Shown here: positions 1-11,100 of the stretch, one piece after another | How the letters are laid out: each line of letters starts with the position of its first letter | Numbering within the stretch: the stretch's first letter is position 1 | Source of the DNA: Leuctra nigra | Lineage: Eukaryota; Arthropoda; Insecta; Plecoptera; Leuctridae | NCBI GenBank assembly: GCA_934045905.1 | Contig: OW203769.1 | Span: 18,755,705-18,819,704, forward strand | DNA: 64,000 bases | Direction of reading: 5' to 3' | The notes under the pieces: generated by a model | Seen by the model: the letters and a program-made list of their open reading frames with translations, nothing else | Database searches by the model: none | Told to the model about the DNA's origin: nothing | Made by a program: the position numbers and the translations under genes

Positions 1-27
1 CAGAAAAATTCTCGCCCGCGGGTGCTC

Positions 28-418
28 TTAAGACGGCTGGGTAGTGAGTTTGACCTTGAAGATTTTTTAAATCGATTTTTATCAATATCTTTTATCAATG
101 TTATTGTTAACAAAATAAGGCTTTGTACGAGTATTCAGAGCAGTTCAATGAAAATAATTCCATAGCTTGTAATGGTTTATTAGATTTACTTTGTCCTACA
201 GACGTTTAGTGCCCGAAAAGTAGTAAAATTATGGCACTAAACATCTGTTGGACAAAATAAAACTAATGCATTACTCCAAACTATGAAATAATGTTCATTG
301 AACTGTTCTGAATACTCGTACAAAGCCCTATTTTGTAAAAAATTACATTGGTAAAAGATAATGATAAGAATCGACTAAAAAACTCTTCAAGGCCACGCTT
401 ACTACCCAGCCGTCTTAA
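28..418. mobile_element. TTAA-flanked palindromic MITE, family 1, copy 1
   Basis: A 391-bp near-complete palindrome begins TTAAGACGGCTGGGTAG and ends with the mirror CAGCCGTCTTAA. The two halves, including the mirrored GTACGAGTATTCAG block, fold on each other. Three more copies lie at 22626-23021, 51297-51686 and 54905-55287. TTAA at both ends suggests target duplication by a piggyBac- or Kolobok-type transposase (inference). There is no coding capacity. It sits 20 bp upstream of an exon of the first CRAL-TRIO gene. Confidence 0.8.
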
Positions 419-437
419 TACATAAGTCTTCTTCCAG

Positions 438-3400
438 GTGACTTGTTATTTCAAACATTCCTGATTCGTCGCAAGATGAGAGTCGAGCAAGCGAAGATCG
501 CTCTGGATTCCTACTTCACTGTCAAGACTCTTCTGCCGGAATATTACTCTGGCAGAGATCCCACATTGCCAGAGATACAGAGCCTGCTGGATTTAGTGTA
601 AGTTGTAGATTATTGGGTGGAATAAACTGAAATTTTGTGTTGTTAGCCTCCACTTTAATTATTTTCTTGAGGGACAGGTAATTTTTCAATAGTTTACTCG
701 TATATTAAAGACAATTGTGAAAGAGAGATATTAAAAAGAAAAACAGAAGTGGTATCTAATTAAATAAGGAATTTAAATCAAGAAAGGTAATGGTTACTTA
801 TAACTTATTAACTGAAAGTATGTCCCCCGGTTAGATTCTGATCAGTTGTGATTGAGCGAGCGAAGCGAGCGACTCCTTTTGGCTCTTTTGGCACGGACCT
901 CTGTTTTTTTTGTTATCAACCGATACACAGGTTGCACCGTTTCACCGATCGATCAGACATTTTGCACACATGTAAAACCAACCTTCTCTGTTTGCAGACC
1001 CAATTTTTTGGAAATTAATTTATTTCGGTTAAATTCAAATAAATAACCTGAAAGGCTCAAAAATGAAAATGGTCTTCGATAATTCTGATCAAACTTATAT
1101 TTTGCATGGTCATTTAGACCAACATTGTCTCATATTTTACAAATTTTCATCCCAATCAGTTAGGCACGTATGAACTTATTGACACTTTTAATAGCTGTCA
1201 GAAGTGAAGTATCGAAATGAATGTTTTCCAGTGCCAATTGAATTGAATCTGATTTGCTATATGTACCAGGGTGCTTAGATGCTGTTTTCAAGTTTCTATG
1301 AAAAGCACATACTTTTATGATGATTGAGTGGATCATGTTTCAATTCAATATGGATGTACATATGTTTTCTGTGCGTTGTGTAATTTCCGGTTCGATAATT
1401 TGCACGTATCAGTGCTAGCTCATCAACGCGTTACACTGATCGTTTTCCTAGTAATATGATACAGCTGATGTTTACAGACAGTTCTACATTTCCCCCCGGC
1501 TCACGGCAGAAGGTGACCGAGTAATGGCTATCCGACTAGTGCATGGAGACGCCGACCAACTAGTTCCCAAATACTGTGCCAGAGGGATTCTCATGATGGG
1601 CGATCTTCTTCACACCAAGTATGAGGTAAATGTGTCCTGATTCAAGTTCAAGTTCAAGAACAAGTTCAAGTTATTATTAGTACTAGCACTAGGGAAAGTT
1701 TCTGTGTAAAGAGTTGATGAGAGCTTTCGTATTGCATCATTTGACATGCATGTAAAACTTGTTGCTCTGAAAACCTTGGAAAATCTGGGAAGAAAACATA
1801 AAATGCATCAATGAATATGTGAAAATTTCTTTCTCAATCTTTGAAGCATAAATTAAAATAAAATCGAAGTGGTATTAAATTCATACCACTGTGCTGCAAA
1901 GGTCGGGAAAGTGGTTAATTAATGTGGTATATTTTAATACCACCATGCTTCAAAGAGTTAAACATATTTGAAGATTTTTATCAAAATGTTCTTAAAATCG
2001 TAACAAAATTCAGTAACTCTGGAAGTTCTTTATCAAATTGTCTGCAAATTAGCACAATCTTTTAAAATGTGGGCTCCAATGGCCACACAAAATATGTAGT
2101 TGATACCATTTTCAATTTTTCAACCAATAACAATATCTTGTCTTAAAACTCGGCTACGCAAGCTATTTGTTCCTGATGCCAGAATATATTCGTCCTTCTA
2201 TTTCTTATTAGCAAACTGAAAAGGCTTGAATGACATTTCGTTTAGTCAAGTTGCTAATCTATAGCTCCATTTTGACAATTCTCCGCCGGCAGCTACTCTG
2301 AAGTAATACATTGTTTCACAGGTTATTGACATCAACTCGATCTTCATAATCGACTGTCAGCACGTCCACATTGGTCACGTGTCGCTGCTGTCACTGGGCG
2401 ACGCTAGGAAGTTTCTGATCTGCCACACGGTGAGTTCTTCTTGGAAGTGGATCATCCACTTTCAAACTCCGAGTGCAGGATACTTCATCCCACTTCTGAT
2501 GACCCAGGAAACGCTCTGTGTAACGCGTTAATACCAAGGAGGTTATAGTTATATATAACCTCCTTGGTTGATACCGAGCCTTCGTATGCGATTTTAGATG
2601 CGTTTGTAAGTTTCTGCTCTACAGACCTTGGATCTGAGGAGTCAAGAAGCAGTGATAAAATATCTGAACATTCTTTGCATACCTTTGGAAATATTTATGT
2701 CCGTAAAATGTCAATACATTTTGAAGATCTCTTGTGACTTTTAGAATTATGTTGTTGTTTATTTAGTCAATGTTGTGAATCGACCGGCATTTGTTGTTGT
2801 ACCTAAACATTATGTCTCTTTATTTATACTACTGATACTGATCCTACTGATAAGTCAATTGTTTTAGTAGGACATTTTATGTGTGCATAGAAAAGTGTTT
2901 TTGAAATATTACTCCTGTGCGATTAATAAAAAAACGAAATATTAGTTTGAAAATTGGCCAAAAAAAGTACATAATGTTGGTCCCATTGACCAGGAAAAGT
3001 TTGTCCTAATGGAACAAGTTCTAATGTTCCATTTTAATTTTTAAAAGCTCAGTACCTCGTTCAAATGCACGAGGCAGCTCATGGCAAATTTAATGAGAGC
3101 ACAAAAAACGAACACACATGGATGTGCCATAAGATTATGGTGGGGACGCTCACTACGCTTGCTAAGCAAGAATAATGTTGACTGTTGCCTTCAGAAAGGT
3201 CATCAATTCCGCATGAAAGCTGTCCACGTGGTAAATCCCCCTCAAGCCGCGACAATCGTCATGACAATGCTGAAGGGAATCGTCCAATCGAAGATACTGG
3301 CGAGGGTCCACTTCCACCCCACATTGGAGTCCCTACATGAACACGTGTCGCCCGAATATCTGCCGGAGGACTACGGGGGAACACTGCGCTCCATTCCCGA

Positions 3401-4138
3401 CACAGCAGGTAGGCGCATCGTTGTTGCAGTCATTGGTCAGTTAATACTTCAGTCTGTAAGTCTTCTGGTTCATCTGATCTTTGCTATTCATTAGGGAGAC
3501 ATTGAAGAAAAGACAGTATCTAACAGAGTTTCTTACAGAATAAAAATTATTTTGCCATTGTGTTTACGTTTCGTCGCGAAGTAGACCTTTAAGGCCGATG
3601 CACAATTGACGCAGACGGACGACGCGGACGGATACGATGTTTAGGTATGACAAATTCACTCGGCTGTTCACAATTCGGACGCGGACGGACGACGCAGACG
3701 TCATACATAAACATCGTATCCGTCTTCGTCGTCCGTCTGCGTCAATTGTGCATTGGGCTTCATGCTCAAAATAATTGTCAGATTTATCGACGCAAGTGGC
3801 CTGAGTTTACTGGATTCCATCCATAAGACTATTTAGCAAACGGTCTTGTGGTGTTGAGGACTGACATCCGCAAATATCTGTACTTGCGGACGCTGCTCTT
3901 TTGAACACGAGGTTGAACTTGACTAAACGTGTTTTGTCACCGAAAGAATGTGATTTTGTTCGAATGATTCTGTATGCTTTTAGCGTTGTGGAGGAAGAAA
4001 GCTGAGAGTCTTCGGGAATGGTACTTGGAGAAAGAAACGGTGGAGAAGGTCGACGAATCCAAACGGCCGGGAAAACCGCTGGATGTCAACGCACTCTTCG
4101 GGATGGAGGGAACATTCAGAAAGCTCACAGTCGACTAA
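438..4138 (+). CDS. CRAL-TRIO domain protein (alpha-tocopherol transfer protein-like), 5' exon missing
   Basis: Five exons are visible: 438-597, 1478-1625, 2322-2429, 3195-3408 and 3984-4138 (stop TAA). Phases agree across all junctions and every exon has AG/GT borders. Lengths 160, 148, 108 and 214 match the paralog at 8190-15799 exactly. The first exon (about 50 codons in the paralog) must lie before base 1. The product resembles insect CRAL-TRIO/Sec14-like carriers that bind small hydrophobic ligands in the cytosol. The N-terminal helical region contains [12 protein letters not shown]; the lipid-binding core contains IIDCQHVHIGH, then a stretch with HVVNPPQ and LHEHVSPEYLPEDYGG, typical of this family. 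The C-terminal exon ends FRKLTVD. Codon use is more GC-rich than the introns. The ligand is unknown; 'alpha-tocopherol' is only the usual automatic name for the family. Introns contain repeat copies at 852-1451 and 2504-3166. Confidence 0.85.
671..835. repeat. Dispersed intronic repeat ending near GTATGTCCCCC
   Basis: About 165 bp in the first visible intron of the upstream CRAL-TRIO gene. It matches about 8430-8590 in the downstream paralog, with a shorter match at about 8000-8110. The copies share CAATAGTTTA, GATATTAAAAAGA and ACTGAAAGTATGT words. They lie in different introns of the two genes (after exon 2 here, after exon 1 there), so they are better explained as a dispersed repeat than as a retained ancestral intron. 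Confidence 0.5.
852..1451 (+). mobile_element. Dispersed GAGCGAGCG...CTAG repeat, copy 1
   Basis: Starts TGAGCGAGCGAAGCGAGCG and ends with a short AACGC/GCGTT stem followed by TTTTCCTAG and a T. The same two ends bound copies at 2504-3166, 10122-10859, 12827-13157, 13158-14722, 21019-22029, 25393-26351 and 51827-52700. A stem followed by CTAG before a host T is the form of a Helitron 3' end; the 5' end does not show the canonical TC, so the class is uncertain. No coding capacity is seen. Confidence 0.6.
2504..3166 (-). mobile_element. Dispersed GAGCGAGCG...CTAG repeat, copy 2
   Basis: Inverted copy running from CCAGGAAACGCTCTGTG to a diverged GACGCTCACTACGCTTGCT end. It fills most of the intron and stops about 28 bp before the acceptor of the exon at 3195. 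The terminal CTAG has mutated to CTGG. Confidence 0.55.
2534..2567. repeat. Short perfect hairpin
   Basis: CCAAGGAGGTTATA pairs perfectly with TATAACCTCCTTGG across a 6-base loop. It lies inside the diverged repeat copy and interrupts the usual GTTGATGAGCGAGC block, so it is either a tiny insertion or a local inversion. No known regulatory family is recognised. Confidence 0.6.
3591..3760. mobile_element. Hairpin MITE in CRAL-TRIO intron
   Basis: About 170 bp with inverted ends: GATGCACAATTGACGCAGAC on the left and its mirror GTCTGCGTCAATTGTGCAT on the right. Internal GACGG/CGGACG words are repeated. Non-coding; a single copy in this window. Confidence 0.65.
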
Positions 4139-6128
4139 ACCCTCTGGCAGAATAATGTGACGTTCTTTTGTCTGCTAGGAAACTAAACAGTAAACTAAAG
4201 CTCAATCTTCATTTGTGTTCAAGAAGAATAGCATTTTTAAACAATTGTCTTTTCTCATGAAAAGCATGGTTCTGCTCAATCAGCTATTAAACATATTTGA
4301 TCGATGTCACAGCTCTCTAAATTATTATGAATGTTCAGAAAATACAGATACAAAGCGTATAACAGGAAATTTAAAAGATTATAGGACCTGTGGGATTGAG
4401 CCCACGACATGACTTCATAATTAAAATTAAAACACTCAATTTCTAGCTGCATTGACAATATTTGTCAATATACATACCAAACTATGTATTCAGAATTGCA
4501 GAAGTATTGCAGAAGTTTTTTCTGCAATCTGCTGCAATCTTCTGCAATCTTCTGCAATTTTCTGCAATTTCTTGCAATCTTTTATTGCTCTGTGTATTGC
4601 AGAAGTTAGTTTTATCCATACTTAAAGATTCGAATAGCATACTTCATAATCATCTTTATAATATTTCGTATTAATTCTAAGATTTCTTACTTAATGATTC
4701 ACTTTGTAAATTCTAATATTATATATTCTTAACCATTAGTATTACTATTATATTAAGCTGGATCCCAGAGGTCACCCATATTGTGTGGTCAGCTGTCATT
4801 TTATTTATTTCAATAAAGTGAATTTCTCTCTGTGTAATGAATAAATATGTAAATATTGTTACCTCAATGATTTGAGTCACCTTTTCCCTGTAACATCCCT
4901 GCATCAAGAATAATAATTATAAAACCCAATGAAAAAAAAACTGTTCCGATTTCACATCGAAATAGCAATACATTTTGTAAACCTATCAGGTGGTTCCTTC
5001 AAGTCAGCATTTGAGTGAATACATTTCATTTCAGTCACATCAGTCATTTCAGTACATTTCTTTTATTACGAAGAGTAATAATTTTCTAGATTTACCAAAA
5101 AAAATGTTTAACAATAAAATTGGTTTCGTGTAGGGATTGCAATTCATTTTTTTTAAACTATTCTAGAAAGGGGCCAGATATTACAGTTAGAACATCAATC
5201 GAAGATAGTTGAAAATATATTATCTATGGAGCGCGCAACTTATAATCAAATATAAACAATATTCAATGTAAAGAATGATGCTAATTCGATAATCTATGGT
5301 TTCATTAATTCACACCAATCTGCTGAAACTACAAACCAGAATCTGGTATTGCGATACCTTTGTAAGAGCATGTACTTAACTATCAAAAAAAAGTTAATAA
5401 GTAATAATTGTTATTAATAAACGGTAATAGCATTTGTTTAATCTTCAGTTAAAGTAACAGTAATGCAGCTTAATTCCGGAGCTTATTTCCTCAGTTGAAA
5501 TTAACCTCAGGTAACATTAACTGCAATGTTTTTGTAATACCGGCCCTAAGAAAATATTATAATTTTAATTTATCCTCAACGATGCATCAATGATACATTG
5601 TGAACGCAGCTTGGGGGAATGTAAATTTTTTATCAGAACCCTGAAGGGATGATCGCACCACTTTTAAATTTGTTATGTGTTGTCAATGCACCCGATTTAC
5701 ATAGTTTTCAACTTAAATTTCTAATCGCGGGTATACGCTTGGCGACACCTTGAGCACTCTTATTCCATACGCACGGTGCTTGGCAGCGTCGCACTACCAG
5801 CGACACCAGATTACGTCATAATCAAGTTACATCTCCTCAATCACAATACATTGTGTGCATTTATGCATCTCTGTGTGAATTTACTGCGCTTTGCTTGTTT
5901 TTACCAATGATTAACGAAGTTCATTCTGTTTAGTTATGCGTATTGAAGATAATTGCATTTGAAACAATAGAGAAGTGCTGGAGGTAATCATTTCATCTTA
6001 GACTGCTGCTGCAACATCGTCTTACGTTTATTTACAAGAAGACATCGAGTAAGTAAATTCAAAGTATTATTTAATACCTTATTTCAGAACATAACAAGAA
6101 CGAATGATGTACGATCACAATAGTATTC
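4139..6128. other. Intergenic region between the CRAL-TRIO paralogs
   Basis: No convincing exon is seen in either strand; the open frames are short and AT-rich. A cluster of about ten TCTGCAATCT-like units lies at about 4494-4600. The nearest AATAAA downstream of the first gene is near 4811, too far to assign with confidence. Confidence 0.5.
4494..4600. repeat. TGCAATCT-type short tandem repeat
   Basis: An imperfect roughly 10-bp unit (TCTGCAATCT and GCAGAAGTAT variants) is repeated directly and in mirror form over about 100 bp. Confidence 0.6.
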
Positions 6129-6136
6129 TTCTCCCA

Positions 6137-6702
6137 CAGGGGTCGGCAACCTGCGGCTCCTTGGTAGTTCTTAATTTGCTCATTATAATTTAGTAAAAAT
6201 CTCGAATCGAAAAATTTGAAAATTCGAAAAAAAAAACACCCTGCTGGGCAAGAGTTGGTTAAAATGTAATTTGATTATGTTATTTCATTTTGGAGTCCCA
6301 GAATCACTTTTAAATTGTTGAAACTCTGAAAAAACGCCCAGCGGGGCAAAATTGGCCGGTTATTTGATTAAGTTGGTAATTTTTGTGCCCCAGAATCACT
6401 TTTAAATTGTTGTAATTCTAAAAAAAACGCCCTGCGGGGCAACAATTGGAAGGTTATTTCATTTAATTTGTTCGTCTTCGAGTCCCAGAATCACTTTTAA
6501 ATTGATGAAATTCTTTTAAAAAAAACTCCCTGCGGGGCAAAAACTGGGAATCTTCGTGAAAATATCAAAATAAATACGTGGGTAGTTCAATTTATTATTT
6601 TCGGCGTATTATATTTGATTGCCTCTACTGCGGCTCCGATTATATCTGATTTATTAATTATTGGGAAATTGGCTCCTTCCCCAAAAAGGTTGCCGACCCC
6701 TG
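6137..6702. mobile_element. Non-autonomous hAT-like element with internal tandem repeats
   Basis: Ends are CAGGGGTCGGCAACCT and AGGTTGCCGACCCCTG, perfect inverted repeats of the form typical of hAT elements. The 8-bp flanks TTCTCCCA and TTCTATTA are a decayed direct repeat, as expected for the 8-bp hAT target duplication. Inside are three to four tandem units of about 95 bp, each with CAGAATCACTTTTAAATTG and a CCCTGCGGGGCAA core. There is no transposase, so it is a MITE-like derivative. Confidence 0.8.
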
Positions 6703-6710
6703 TTCTATTA

Positions 6711-7203
6711 TGACCAGAACCAATACAGTTTATTCTAAAACCGTGTTGAAATATCGGAAGAAAAGTTATTATAAGTGAAGACGTTGTACTAGAAGAAATG
6801 TAGAGAGAAGATGAGTTAACATTAACAACGAATGCGAAATTATTTATGAAGGAAAGAAATTACGCCGCGTTGGTAATGAGCCATTTACTGTGAGCAGAGC
6901 AAATTATAATATGTCAGTGGATGCTGGTCTGAAACAGCTGTGAAGGAAATACGTAGGTAACGATTTACAATATGACAAGGTGAGATGCACAGTGATTTAC
7001 TAACAGGTTGGTTTTGATTACCATTTCAAAATATGATTACAATGTCAATAATTCTTTGTTCTTGACCTATTTACCTGTAATTAAGTAAAATAATACTCAT
7101 TATTACATACTACATAGTAGTTATACATACTATTATTACGACTGCAAATCTTCAACTTGGTCTTAAATGCGACTCATTTTTACTTTTCAATCAACTTGTT
7201 AAA
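6711..7203. other. Intergenic, no feature seen
   Basis: AT-rich sequence without a supportable exon, RNA gene or repeat boundary in either strand. Confidence 0.4.
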
Positions 7204-7739
7204 TTAAGGTGCTGCAAGCGCAAGCGATTTTGCTGCTTTTTGTAGACACTTTTTGCGATACGATTGGAGACGAAATGGGTAGACCAAATTATTTGAAATT
7301 TTAATCGTAATTAGATATAAGATTAACTTAGGGTTATCCCTTGGTAAAATTTTATTTTTTGTTTCGTTAATTAGTAATAATTAGTGGATTTTTGGTGAAA
7401 AATTAGCTATTTTCTTGTCTCCCTGGGTGCCGTATAAAATTAAATTTCAAAAATGTGCCAAGTGATAACCCTAAGTTTGTCTTTCATCTAATCATGATTA
7501 AAATTTGAGATCAATTGGTTAACGGGTTTGGTCTCCAATCGTATCGCAAATTTCAGAGTTTTGCGCGGTTTTGTTGAATAACTGGCGCCTTATTAACGAT
7601 GCAATAAGCAAAAATGAAAAAGTGCTACTAATATTCAATCAGTCAGATCATGTGAACATCCTGTAAAAGTTACACTCACTTATGAAACAATTTTTCTCTC
7701 TCAATTTTCTAAAACGGCCGAGCGCTAGTATCACCTTAA
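7204..7739. mobile_element. TTAA-flanked MITE, family 2, copy 1
   Basis: TTAAGGTGCTGCAAGCGCAAG on the left and AGCGCTAGTATCACCTTAA on the right; each half also mirrors internally (TAACCCTAAGTTTGTCTTT against its complement). About 530 bp, non-coding. Other copies are at 13477-14009, 50029-50563 and a fragment at 11222-11560. Confidence 0.8.
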
Positions 7740-8189
7740 TGCAGTAAACCATTCAAATATAAGTAAAATAGAAGTATATTTCTGAATTAACAAAAAGAAA
7801 CAATTGGCCCAGTCTGGCTTTCTACTTGCTCAGTTTATGATTCAATATAGGGTACAGTTGTAGCATTCTGGTTGCAATGGTAAATAACATACATCATAAT
7901 ATATGGTATAATATACCATATAAATATTTATTATATGGTATAATAACATCTTGTTTATTTTTTATTTTGTTTATTTTTTCAGTGCTTTAAATAGAGTTGG
8001 GAATGAAAGATAATATATCAAAGAAAATAAGAAAATTAAATAAAAAATGATTATGGTTACTTACTTATTACTTATTTATTGAAATCATCTGTCCCCCAGT
8101 TAGATTTTGGTCAGCTGTGACTTCAAATGAGATTGTCATATGCGCAGGTGGAATCATGGTCAGTATGTTGTTTGTAATTTCAGTTTGCG

Positions 8190-11100
8190 ATGAGCGACAT
8201 GTTGATCGAGCCACCGACTGAGGAGGATTGGCAGAGACTTGTTCAGCACTACAACACCACCAGAGAGCGCATCGCTCAAGATGTGGCTCTGCTCAAGCAG
8301 TGGTTCGCGCAGCAGCCGCATCTGCCGCAGACAGGACACGGTGAGATAATTAATACGTGTGTGAATAGGGTAGTTGCATCAACCTGGTTGCTATGGTAAC
8401 ATACCTCACTCTTGTTTCTGTCCCCCAGACAGGCAATTTTCAATAGTTTAATCGTATTTTAAATACATTTGTGACATAAAGATATTAAAAAGATATACAA
8501 AAATGGTATGAAATAAAATAAGGTAATTCAATCAAGAAAGATAATAATAATTTATTTCTTATTTACTGAAAGTATGTGCCCCCAAGTTATTTTGAAATAT
8601 ATATATTTTTTTGAAAAAAAATAAAAATAAATTGAAAAAATAACGCTAATGACCAAATTACCAACCAACGCCTTTTTTAAGCGCGAAAAAAAAGATTTGT
8701 TCAGCTGTGACGTCAGATGAGATTACCTTATACTTTCTTGCGTCAATTTATTTTAAGATTGTAAGAAATTACGATACAAAATCAACTTATGAGCAACACA
8801 TAAAATTAATTATTCACTTTTGTTGTTTATGTACTTCATTTTGTTAAATTAAAGGTTCATTAAAAACACCGATCTGTGTAAATTGGACACTAAGTAGTGG
8901 CAAGTGCTTATGTGTTATTAAATTTGATGTTACATAATGTGTAATTTAATTTTGTTCCCTTTTATTATTAGTATGTATAATGTTATTGAAATTAGAAGTG
9001 ATTGATGGTAAGTGTGATTTTTTTCCATTGCCACATAATATATAACATTTATATTGAAAGATAGATAAATAAGTAAATGTTTGTATCTTCTTCCAGGGGA
9101 CTTGTTATTTCAAACATTCCTGATTCGTCGCAAGATGAGTGTCGAGCAAGCGAAGATCGCTCTGGATTCCTACTTCACTCTAAAGTCTTTTCTGCCTGAA
9201 TATTACTCTGGCAGAGATCCCATGTCACCAGGGCTCCAGAGCTTGGCTTATGTTACGTAAGTAGATCATATTCATTCATGACTCTCATGGATCATAGATC
9301 ATGGTTCTCATGGGTCATGGTTCTCATGGGTCATGGATCATGGCTCTGGGAAAGCAGGGAGGGAATTGCTATTTCAGCCAATTAGAATCAGAGTTAACAC
9401 CGGCGAAAACAAATAAGTCATTTTCTTTTTATTTCACATAGCATACATTAAGCACCCTTCCAAATTAAATTGAAGTGGGAAAAATTGCTCACAAAAATAT
9501 AGGCCACAAAACATACGTACACAATAAAATGCCGGCTGGCCAAGCCTGTCACACTTTTTACATAATACAAATATACTAATTCTAATCTACTTTATTCAAT
9601 TTCTTCTTCTTCCTCCTCTTCTTCTTCTGCTTGTTATTTATCAAAATCCATTTCATCTTCTTCTGTCCACATCTCAACCTCTTCTCTCCTATTTTCCATT
9701 TCATCCACATCTTTTTCTGCACTGCTTTCTTTAGTCTCTACTTCCTTTCTACCCACTAACTCATTCCATTTCTCCTTTTCTCTCCACAGTTCTTGGTTCT
9801 TCTACCAACTTACCCCACGATCTACAATGTCTTGTTTTATCTGCTCAAACCATCGAACCATCTGCTCAAATGCGTAATAAAATGCATTTTCTCTAATATA
9901 TCGAGGTTTCTTGTAATGAAATGAATGAAATAAAATGAACCCACAACGAAACTCCTGAATGGTTGCAGACAGTTGTCCGTGTCTCCTCAGCTATCCAAAG
10001 AAGGCGACAGAATTGCAGTGGCTAGAATCATCGATCCAGATCCCGCGAAACTCGTTCACAATCTCTGTGTCAAGCTGATTCTCATGATGGCAGACCTTTG
10101 TCACACCAAGTACGAGGTACGTGTCGATACTGAGTGTAACGCGTTGATGAGCGAGCACCGATACGTGCCACATCTCCAGCCAAACACGATACACGATACA
10201 TTCTTCTTTGCCACTTTCCAATTTCCATACACTCTGGTTCTGGCAGAACTGAATAACAGCACTGGAATCGTATAACTTTTGTCAACAGTCGATCGACAAC
10301 TCTTGTGGAAGAATAACATTGACACGTCATAGTCGATCAATTACTAAGTCGAGTCAATGCTAATCTCTCATAAGAGTTGTCGATCGTTTCTAGAGCAAAG
10401 TTATACAATCGCAGTGCAGATCCATGTGTAGTGAATTAGGAACATTTTCAAAAATATGAGATAAAGTTGGTTTTTATCATCATGCTAAATTTGAACTTAA
10501 TCCAATTATATTGATTTTCGACCAATCGGAAGTTGTTTTAAAATAACTAATGTGTTAATTTGGCTGAAACTTTGTTATAGGTATCTGAGACACTTGATCG
10601 GACCAACCAACTGGAAGTAATTGGTCTGTACACTGGCGGCATTAAGTTGTTTGCACTCCATCTCTCTCTGCTTCATATAAAACATGTTTATGATATGGGT
10701 CAGAGAGAGGCAGAGTGCACGATCATCTTGCTGCCACTGTACATGTATGCAAAATTTCAGTTCGATCGGAGAAACGGTGCAACCAGTATGTCAACACTCA
10801 TCTGTAACAGATAAAAACAGATGTCCGTGCCAAAAGAGCGAAAGGAGACGCTCGCTAAATTATTAGATTTCTGTCTCCTGAAACAAACCGCTCTGAAGCA
10901 GCAACCGAATTGTTTCAGATGCTTGACATCAGTTCCGTCGTCGTCATCGACTGTCAACATCTGCACATTGGACACGCGACAAAACTGTCATTGGCGGAGG
11001 CGAAGAAGTTCGAGGTCTGCCATTCGGTGAGTACATTCAAACACCAGGGGAAAGAGAGCCCATCATGTCCACAACATACACGTACATTCCGGTTCCGGTT

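Noticed and set aside
852..1046. 64-aa frame starting in the GAGCGAGCG repeat
   Set aside because: The frame lies within a dispersed repeat, is not conserved in the other copies (21019, 25393, 51827) and shows no domain.
3081..3494. Single 137-aa gene at 3081-3494
   Set aside because: Only its middle (3195-3408) is an exon of the CRAL-TRIO gene. The sequence before 3195 is repeat and intron, and that after 3408 is intron.
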